Origin: Hamadaea tsunoensis DSM 44101
GTDB taxonomy: Bacteria > Actinomycetota > Actinomycetes > Mycobacteriales > Micromonosporaceae
Direction of reading: 5' to 3'
Length of the DNA: 64,000 nucleotides
Assembly: GCF_000428945.1 (NCBI RefSeq)
Contig: NZ_AUAX01000004.1
Location: 124,001-188,000 of the forward strand
This document shows, piece after piece, positions 58,912 through 64,000 of this stretch. The notes beneath the pieces were generated by a model, which searched no databases, was not told the DNA's origin, and worked only from the letters and a program-made list of their open reading frames with translations. A program made the translations under genes and the position numbers. Each line of letters starts with the position of its first letter. Positions within the stretch are counted from its first letter, which is position 1.

Positions 58912-59979
58912 ATGACCGTGTTCCACTGGTTCCTGCCCACCTCCGGCGACGGCGATCAGGTCGGCTCCGCGACCGTCGCGGCCGGCGCCGCCGACCACCG
59001 GCGCGAGGCGACCCTCGACTACCTCGCCGAGGTCGCGCGGGCCGCGGAGGAGGGCGGCTTCACCGGCGCGCTCACCCCCGTCGGTTCGGGCTGCCCGGAC
59101 CCGTGGATCGTCTGCAGCGCCGTCGCGGCGCGTACCGAGCGGCTGAAGTTCCTGGTCGCCTTCCGGACCGGCTTCACCCTGCCGACCGTGCTCGCCCAGC
59201 AGGCCGAAGCCTTCCAGCAGATGTCCGGCGGCCGCCTCGCCCTCAACGCCGTCACCGGCGGCGACGCCCGCGAGCAGCGCGCCTACGGCGACTTCCTCGA
59301 CCACGACCAGCGGTACGCGCGTACCGACGAATGCCTCGACGTCCTGCGCCGATCCTTCACGGGTACGCCGTTCGACTTCACCGGCGAGCACTACCGCGTG
59401 GAAGGCGGTGGCCTGCGCCGGCCGCTCGACCCCGCGCCGGACCTCTACTTCGGCGGTGCCTCGCCGGTCGCCGAGCAGGTGGCCGCCCGGCGCGCGGACG
59501 CGTACCTGATGTGGGGCGAACCCCCGGCGGCGATCGGCGAACGGGCGGAGCGGATGCGCAAACTGGCCGCCGACAACGGCCGTACGCTGCGCCTCGGCAT
59601 CCGCCTGCACGTGATCGCGCGCCCGACGGCGGACGAGGCGTGGGCCGAGGCCGACCGGCTGCTGGCCGGGATGAGCCCGGAGCGGATCGCCGCCGCGCAG
59701 GCGCGCTTCGCGACGATGGACTCGGTGGGCCAGCAGCGGATGGCGGCCCTGCACGGCGGCAGCGCCGACGGCCTGCAGATCGCGCCCAACCTCTGGGCCG
59801 GCATCGGCCTCGTCCGCGAAGGCGCCGGCACGGCGCTCGTCGGCAGCTACGACCAGGTGGCCGAGCGCATCCGCGAGTACGCCCGCCTCGGCCTGGACGA
59901 GTTCATCCTGTCGGGCTGGCCGCACCGCGAGGAGGCGCAGCGGGTGGGCGCGGAGGTGCTGCCGCGAGTGCTCGCCTGA
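58912..59979 (+). CDS. LLM-class flavin-dependent monooxygenase (SsuD-like)
   Basis: A 355-aa luciferase-like monooxygenase. The N-terminus (FHWFLPTSGDG) and the blocks VAFRTGFTLPTVLAQQAEAF, SGGRLALNAVTGGD, LYFGGASP and WGEPP match FMN-dependent alkanesulfonate monooxygenases (SsuD). Such enzymes release sulfite from alkanesulfonates using FMNH2 and oxygen under sulfur limitation. No ABC sulfonate uptake genes or flavin reductase lie beside it. It overlaps the convergent epoxide-hydrolase-like gene by 77 bp. Confidence 0.88.
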   Translation: MTVFHWFLPTSGDGDQVGSATVAAGAADHRREATLDYLAEVARAAEEGGFTGALTPVGSGCPDPWIVCSAVAARTERLKFLVAFRTGFTLPTVLAQQAEAFQQMSGGRLALNAVTGGDAREQRAYGDFLDHDQRYARTDECLDVLRRSFTGTPFDFTGEHYRVEGGGLRRPLDPAPDLYFGGASPVAEQVAARRADAYLMWGEPPAAIGERAERMRKLAADNGRTLRLGIRLHVIARPTADEAWAEADRLLAGMSPERIAAAQARFATMDSVGQQRMAALHGGSADGLQIAPNLWAGIGLVREGAGTALVGSYDQVAERIREYARLGLDEFILSGWPHREEAQRVGAEVLPRVLA

Positions 59980-60814
59980 TCTCGGCCAGCACCGCCGCGG
60001 GCTGCTCGTCGGCCAGGAAGTGCGCCGCGTTCTCGATACGCACCACGGTCAGGTCGTCGGCGTGCTCCGCGGACCCGCCGAGGAACTCCGCTCGCAGGGC
60101 GGGGTCGGCGGCGCCGTAGAGCAGCCGCGTCGGTGTCCGCAGCCGCACGCCCCGGTACGCCCCGCGCGCGATCCGCATCGCCCCGGGGATGATGAAGCGC
60201 CGGTACAGGACCGATCCGGCCCGCGCCCGCTGCGGCTCCCGGAACTGCGCCGCGAACAGGTCCACATCGGACCGTTCGATCGGCTGCGCCGCATAGGCCC
60301 GGAACAGGTACCGGACCAGACCGCCCCGGCGCAGCAGCCACGGCCCGAGGCCGGGTGTCGCGATCGCGTACTGGAACCACAGCCGCCACATGACCGTCAG
60401 CAGCTTCGGCGAGAAACGCATCCACGGATGCGGAACGGCGAGACTGACGAAGCTCAGCACCCGCTCCGGATGCCGCAGGCACAGCTCGTACCCGGCCATC
60501 GCCGCCCAGTCGTGCGCGACGACGTGCGCCTTCTCGATCCCCAGGGCGTCGAGGAGGTCGAGCAGGTCCTGCTCCGGATGCACGTAGCCGTCCGCGGGCG
60601 CGTCCGTCGCACCCGCCCCCCGCAGATCCGGGCAGATCACCCGGTGGGTCGTCGCGAGGCCGGGAATGATCTCCCGCCACTCCCACCAGGTCTGCGGAAA
60701 CCCGTGCAGCAGCAGTACGGGCTCGCCCTGTCCCGCCTCGGCGACGTGCATCCGCAGCGCCGCGAGCCGGACCATCCTGTGCTCGATTCCCACGAGCTGG
60801 GGAAACGCCGCCAT
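59903..60814 (-). CDS. Alpha/beta hydrolase, epoxide-hydrolase-like
   Basis: A 303-aa hydrolase of the epoxide hydrolase/dehalogenase type. The oxyanion motif is LHGFPQTWWEW and the nucleophile is Asp in VAHDWAAM (D102), with the catalytic His probably in IENAAHFLADEQP. The cap between them carries the Tyr residues expected for epoxide opening (VRYLFRAYAAQ). Its 3' end overlaps the LLM gene by 77 bp in antiparallel fashion, leaving a Pro/Ala-rich tail that is probably a low-constraint extension. It is divergent from a TetR gene across a strong operator. Confidence 0.87.
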   Translation of the reverse strand: MAAFPQLVGIEHRMVRLAALRMHVAEAGQGEPVLLLHGFPQTWWEWREIIPGLATTHRVICPDLRGAGATDAPADGYVHPEQDLLDLLDALGIEKAHVVAHDWAAMAGYELCLRHPERVLSFVSLAVPHPWMRFSPKLLTVMWRLWFQYAIATPGLGPWLLRRGGLVRYLFRAYAAQPIERSDVDLFAAQFREPQRARAGSVLYRRFIIPGAMRIARGAYRGVRLRTPTRLLYGAADPALRAEFLGGSAEHADDLTVVRIENAAHFLADEQPAAVLAEIRRALAAAPPRPPAAPPRGAASPTG

Positions 60815-60826
60815 GACCGCAGACTA

Positions 60827-60861
60827 CTATAAACGTAGTACCCGTGTCACTACGTTTATAG
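60827..60861. promoter_or_regulatory. TetR operator: 13-bp perfect inverted repeat
   Basis: CTATAAACGTAGT (60827-60839) and ACTACGTTTATAG (60849-60861) are exact inverted copies with a 9-nt centre. The element fills most of the 54-bp spacer between the epoxide-hydrolase-like and TetR genes, so one site can control both. Confidence 0.75.
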
Positions 60862-60868
60862 TTCGAGC

Positions 60869-61408
60869 GTGAGTACGCGTACCCGGGCCCTCGACGCCGC
60901 CCTCGACCTCGTCGGCACCGAGGGCCTGCGGTCCCTCACCCACGCCCGCGTCGACGAGCGCGCCGGGCTGCCGCGCGGCTCCACCTCCAACCACTTCCGC
61001 ACCCGCGCCGCCCTTCTCGCCGGCGTCGTCGACCACGTCGCCGAACGCGAACTCGCCGACCTGGGCGTACCGTCCCTTCCGGACAGTGCGGACGCGCTCG
61101 TCGACCTGCTCACGGGGTATCTCACGTACGCGGTCACCGCCAACCGCACCCTCACCCGGGCCCGCCTCGTCCTCTTCATGGAGGCCGCCCACAACGCCGA
61201 ACTGCGCGACGCCGTCTCCCGCGGCCGCGCCGCCATGAGCGGCCTGCTGGTACCGCTCCTCACCCACCTCGGCGCGCCCGCGCCCGAGGTGGCGGCCAAC
61301 GCGGTCATGGCCTGCTGCGAAGGCCTCATCCTCCATCGCGTCGCCCGCGAAGACGCCACGGATCCACGTCCCGTGCTCGCCCTGGTCGTCCGCGCGTCCC
61401 TTTCCTGA
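60869..61408 (+). CDS. TetR-family transcriptional regulator
   Basis: A 179-aa TetR protein. The HTH reads ALDAALDLVGTEGLRSLTHA and RVDERAGLPRGSTSNHFRTR. The C-terminal part (YLTYAVTANRTLTRARLVLF, MEAAHNAELRDAVSRGR) is a ligand-binding helical bundle. It is divergent from the epoxide-hydrolase-like gene with a near-perfect operator between them. The GTG start at 60869 is 7 nt after the operator. A hydrophobic ligand that is substrate for the hydrolase is a likely inducer. Confidence 0.9.
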   Translation: MSTRTRALDAALDLVGTEGLRSLTHARVDERAGLPRGSTSNHFRTRAALLAGVVDHVAERELADLGVPSLPDSADALVDLLTGYLTYAVTANRTLTRARLVLFMEAAHNAELRDAVSRGRAAMSGLLVPLLTHLGAPAPEVAANAVMACCEGLILHRVAREDATDPRPVLALVVRASLS

Positions 61409-61466
61409 GTACGCGAAAACGTCGTACCAGAGTCGTACGGTGGCTCGGAGAATGGGGGATTTTTCG

Positions 61467-62015
61467 ATGACTGACACCCAACCGCAGGTGGCCGCCGGTA
61501 AAGTGCTGTGGCACTTCACGATGTCGCTGGACGGCTTCGTGGCCGGACCGGATCACGCGATGGACTGGATGACCGGCTTCACCGTCCGCGACGGACTGAT
61601 CGACGAGTACGTGACCACGACCGGTGCGATCCTGGGCGGCCGGTCCGGCTGGGACACCATCAACGGTGCCCGGCCCTACGGCGGCCTCTGGGACGGCCCG
61701 ATCTTCGTGCTGACCCACCATCCCGAGGACGCCACCCCGGCCGAAGGCGTCACCTTCCTCAGCTGCGACGTGGCCGAGGCGCTCGAGATCGCGAAGAAGG
61801 CGGCGGGGGAGAAGAACGTCGAGGTGTTCTCGCCGACCGTCGGCCGCCAGCTGCTCGAACGCGGGCTGATCGACGAGATCGACCTGCACGTCGCGCCGGT
61901 CCTGCTCGGCGACGGCATCCGGCTGTTCGACAACCCGGGCGGCGTACCGGTGCGGTTGAACAGAGTCGGCGACGACCCGGTACGCGCACTCAACGTCCGC
62001 TACCGACCGGCCTGA
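61467..62015 (+). CDS. Dihydrofolate-reductase-like (RibD C-terminal) protein
   Basis: A 182-aa protein with the DHFR/RibD_C fold. The start of the fold is WHFTMSLDGFVAGPDHAMDW, followed by GAILGGRSGWDTIN, IFVLTHHP, SPTVGRQLLERGLIDEIDLH and PVLLGDGIRLF. Stand-alone proteins of this type are common in actinobacteria and act as NADPH-dependent reductases of pterin- or riboflavin-like or other substrates. I used the ATG at 61467, with GGGGGA 7 nt upstream; the frame opens at 61440. It follows the TetR gene on the same strand. Confidence 0.85.
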   Translation: MTDTQPQVAAGKVLWHFTMSLDGFVAGPDHAMDWMTGFTVRDGLIDEYVTTTGAILGGRSGWDTINGARPYGGLWDGPIFVLTHHPEDATPAEGVTFLSCDVAEALEIAKKAAGEKNVEVFSPTVGRQLLERGLIDEIDLHVAPVLLGDGIRLFDNPGGVPVRLNRVGDDPVRALNVRYRPA

Positions 62016-62020
62016 CAGCG

Positions 62021-62059
62021 ACCGGCGGCCGGTACCGGATGCGGATACCGGCCGCCGGT
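62021..62059. terminator. Bidirectional terminator between convergent genes
   Basis: A perfect 14-bp stem (ACCGGCGGCCGGTA and its complement) with an 11-nt loop lies 5 nt after one stop codon and 11 nt before the other. Confidence 0.85.
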
Positions 62060-62070
62060 GTCCGACAGCG

Positions 62071-62724
62071 TCAGGGGGTTCGCGGCAGGCGTTCGGGGGC
62101 GACCACCGGCCGGACGTCGATCGCGTCGATGCCGGCCGCGGCGGCGGCCCGCAGTCCTTCGTCGCTGTCCTCGTACACCACCGCGTCCCGCGCCGGTACG
62201 CCGAGCCGGGACAGGGCCAGCAGGTACAGATCGGGTGCGGGCTTGCCGTTGTCGACGTCCTCGCGCGTCACGATCACCGTGAAGAGGTCTCGGATGCCGA
62301 GATGGTCCAGGGTCGGGGCGAAACTGACGGTCGTGCCGCCGGTGGCGATCGCCAGCCGGCGTCCCTGTGCTCGTGCCGTCCGTGCGATGTCGAGGACCGG
62401 GCGGACCGGTTCGACGGTGTGCACGAACCGGTCGAGGAACGCGGCGTCGCGGCGCCGGGCGACGAGCGAGGAATCGAGGGGCGCGCCGGTTTCGGCGGCG
62501 AGCAGACGGACCATCTCGTGCGTGGACAGCCCGGTCCGCTGATCGAACCAGTCGCGCCGCAGCAGATGCCCGTGCTCTTGCAGCCCTTCGCGCAGGCTGT
62601 GGTAGTTCGCGGTCGTGGAGTCGGCCAGGGTGCCGTCCCAGTCGAACAGGAGCGCCTGGGCGTCGGGCGGCGGCTCCAGGGCAGCGGCCGAGATCGGGTC
62701 CGTGGGATTCGGCTGTCGCCTCAT
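62071..62724 (-). CDS. HAD-superfamily phosphatase (beta-phosphoglucomutase-like)
   Basis: A 217-aa HAD hydrolase of subfamily IA with a helical cap. Motif I is LLFDWDGTLADS (two Asp), motif II IATGGT, the Lys is in NGKPAPDLY and motif IV is VVYEDSDEGL. Relatives include beta-phosphoglucomutases and sugar phosphatases. The ATG at 62724 is used; a GTG four codons upstream is possible. It converges on the DHFR-like gene across a strong terminator. Confidence 0.85.
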   Translation of the reverse strand: MRRQPNPTDPISAAALEPPPDAQALLFDWDGTLADSTTANYHSLREGLQEHGHLLRRDWFDQRTGLSTHEMVRLLAAETGAPLDSSLVARRRDAAFLDRFVHTVEPVRPVLDIARTARAQGRRLAIATGGTTVSFAPTLDHLGIRDLFTVIVTREDVDNGKPAPDLYLLALSRLGVPARDAVVYEDSDEGLRAAAAAGIDAIDVRPVVAPERLPRTP

Positions 62725-62786
62725 GAGGATCAACACTAGTCAAGCGGCGCCGGCCCCTGCCGTCCGGCGGATGAGACGATGCGGAG

Positions 62787-63569
62787 ATGGACGAATCGAC
62801 GACGGGCGGCTTCGATCGCCGGACGGCCTCGGCGTGGCAGCACAGCTGGGACCGGCAGCAGGAGGCGTACATGCCCGACCGGGAGGAACGCTTCGCGGCG
62901 ATGCTCGACGCCGTCGACGCGACCGCGCCCACCAGCCGTCCGCTGCGGGTCCTCGACCTGTGCGGCGGGACCGGTTCCATCAGCCTGCGGCTCGTACGCC
63001 GCCGTCCGGACGCCGCCGTGACGCTCGTCGACCTCGACCCCGCCCTGCTGCGTATCGCGCGCGGCTCGCTGCCCGACACTGTCGCCGTCGTCCAGGCCGA
63101 TCTGCGGGAGGCGGGCTGGCCGAGCCGGATCGGCCGGGATTTCGACGCGATCCTCACCGCGACCGCGCTGCACTGGTTCGCCGCCGACGAACTGTCCACT
63201 CTCTACGGACAGATCCTCGACCTGCTCGCCCCGGGCGGCATCTTCGTCAACGCCGACCACATGCCCGACGATGACCTGCCCGCATTGACCGAAGACCTGT
63301 ACGCCGCGGACAAGCGGCGCCGGGAAGCCCTGTACGCCACGGGAGCGGCGGTCTCGTGGGAGGGTTGGTGGAACCTGGTCGCGGCCGACCCGGTGCTCGG
63401 CCCGTTGAAGACCGAGCGGGACGAGCTGTTCAGCATCCACCACGGTCAGGAGTGGACCCCGCCGGTCGGCTGGCACCGCGACGCTTTGCTGGCAGCGGGG
63501 TTCGCCGAGGCCGGCCTGGTCTGGCGGGGCGGCCTGGACGCGGCCGTCGCCGCCCGGCGAGCCCGCTGA
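62787..63569 (+). CDS. SAM-dependent methyltransferase
   Basis: A 260-aa class I methyltransferase. Motif I is VLDLCGGTGSISLRL, followed by the acidic end of strand 2 (TLVDLDPALL) and motif post-III VNADHMP. The middle part TATALHWF is typical of this small-molecule methyltransferase branch. The N-terminal helix WQHSWDRQQEAYMPDREERF is a lid. It is divergent from the HAD gene and converges on another HAD gene. The substrate is unknown. Confidence 0.88.
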   Translation: MDESTTGGFDRRTASAWQHSWDRQQEAYMPDREERFAAMLDAVDATAPTSRPLRVLDLCGGTGSISLRLVRRRPDAAVTLVDLDPALLRIARGSLPDTVAVVQADLREAGWPSRIGRDFDAILTATALHWFAADELSTLYGQILDLLAPGGIFVNADHMPDDDLPALTEDLYAADKRRREALYATGAAVSWEGWWNLVAADPVLGPLKTERDELFSIHHGQEWTPPVGWHRDALLAAGFAEAGLVWRGGLDAAVAARRAR

Positions 63570-63625
63570 GCCCGGACGGCGTACCCGAGGTTCGGAGCAG
63601 TAGTCGGCTGTCGGGCGTACGCCGG

Positions 63626-64000
63626 TCAGCGGCCGGATGCGAGCCAGGTGGCGAGTTCGCGGAGATCCTTGACGGGATGGTCGCCGTCGAGCCCGCGTAG
63701 CGTCGCGACCCGGGCTCCCGCCGCGCGGGCGGACCGGATGCCGGGGGCGGAGTCCTCGACCGCGAGGCACCGGGCCGGATCGACGCCGAGCCGATCGGCC
63801 GCGGCCAGGTACGGCTGCGGCGACGGCTTGCCCTCGGCCGTGTCCTCGACGGTGACGAGCACCGGCGGCGTGATGCCGGCGGCGCCGAGCCGGATGCCGG
63901 CCAGCCGCCGGTCCGCGCTCGTGACCACGGCCCACGGCAGGCCGAGCCGCCGCACGGTGTCCAGCAGTTCGGCGGCGCCGACCGTGGCCCGGATGTCGGA
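63626..64000 (-). CDS. HAD-superfamily phosphatase, partial
   Basis: The C-terminal 124 residues of a HAD phosphatase; the N-terminus with motif I is beyond the right edge. The frame is open to base 64000 (SDIRATVGAAELLDTVRRLG). Motif II is VVTSAD, the Lys is in EGKPSPQPYL and motif IV is AVEDSAPGIRSA. These match sugar-phosphate phosphatases of the GPP/beta-phosphoglucomutase-like group. It converges on the methyltransferase gene. Confidence 0.85.
   Translation of the reverse strand, partial: SDIRATVGAAELLDTVRRLGLPWAVVTSADRRLAGIRLGAAGITPPVLVTVEDTAEGKPSPQPYLAAADRLGVDPARCLAVEDSAPGIRSARAAGARVATLRGLDGDHPVKDLRELATWLASGR

Noticed and set aside
63570-63625. Weak inverted repeat GGCGTAC/GTACGCC between the methyltransferase and HAD genes
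   Set aside because: Short arms built from the very common GTACGC motif of this genome; no confident terminator.
1-64000. CRISPR arrays, tRNA or rRNA genes, insertion sequences
   Set aside because: I looked for regularly spaced repeats, tRNA-like folds and transposase motifs and saw none. Repeats found are palindromic intergenic elements.

Overview
This is very GC-rich, intron-free bacterial DNA with dense gene packing, many GTG starts, 4-bp ATGA/GTGA stop-start overlaps, stem-loops without U-tracts between operons, and gene families typical of filamentous Actinobacteria (GlgE, maltokinase-like kinases, secreted RHS and LamG giants, GH54 with a ricin lectin). The overall character, including the gene set of the left third, suggests a relative of Actinoplanes or Micromonospora. 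That placement is an inference; no rRNA or other marker gene is present.

The left third (1-24.4 kb) is one coherent accessory locus. It looks like a biosynthetic cluster for a phosphorylated, nucleotide-activated C7-cyclitol pseudo-oligosaccharide, related in logic to acarbose and validamycin clusters but with a different gene set. Two long operons run divergently from a regulatory region at 10.07-10.36 kb. The leftward operon (10071 to beyond base 1) encodes a GH13 enzyme, a GlgE-like maltosyltransferase, a PfkB kinase, a GMC oxidoreductase, an aldo/keto reductase, a maltokinase-like kinase, a Cof-type HAD phosphatase and a NodI/NodJ-type ABC exporter. Nearly every junction is translationally coupled. 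The rightward arm encodes a MarR regulator and an exported CGTase-like enzyme. After a terminator hairpin come a sedoheptulose-7-phosphate-cyclase-type sugar phosphate cyclase, a cupin, a class III aminotransferase, a second maltokinase-like kinase, a GT5-like glycosyltransferase, a GlgC-like nucleotidyltransferase, a ROK kinase and an RmlD-like reductase. A GH13 glucosidase closes the locus. A plausible order is cyclise, reduce or aminate, phosphorylate, activate as a nucleotide, couple with the GT5-like enzyme, remove phosphate and export, with the exported CGTase-like enzyme remodelling glucan chains outside the cell.

The middle (24.6-39.7 kb) holds a WD40 protein, a half-size MFS-like membrane protein and a HAD hydrolase. 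A 0.6-kb gene-free stretch with inverted TTGATCA repeats follows. Next come two giant divergent secreted genes: a LamG/FG-GAP/DUF4082 protein (about 1900 aa) and an RHS/YD-repeat protein (about 2125 aa) whose C-terminal tail after the RHS core is unusual.

The right part (39.7-64 kb) is a run of small regulator-plus-effector units: ArsR, AraC, TetR (two), PadR, a winged-helix regulator, and a histidine kinase/response regulator pair. They sit beside MFS exporters (three), alpha/beta hydrolases (three), oxidoreductases, an orphan HflX N-terminal domain, a secreted GH54 arabinofuranosidase, a methyltransferase and HAD phosphatases. Several carry clear inverted-repeat operators in the divergent spacer. 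Convergent gene pairs are closed by large perfect hairpins, two of which belong to the same dispersed palindrome family.
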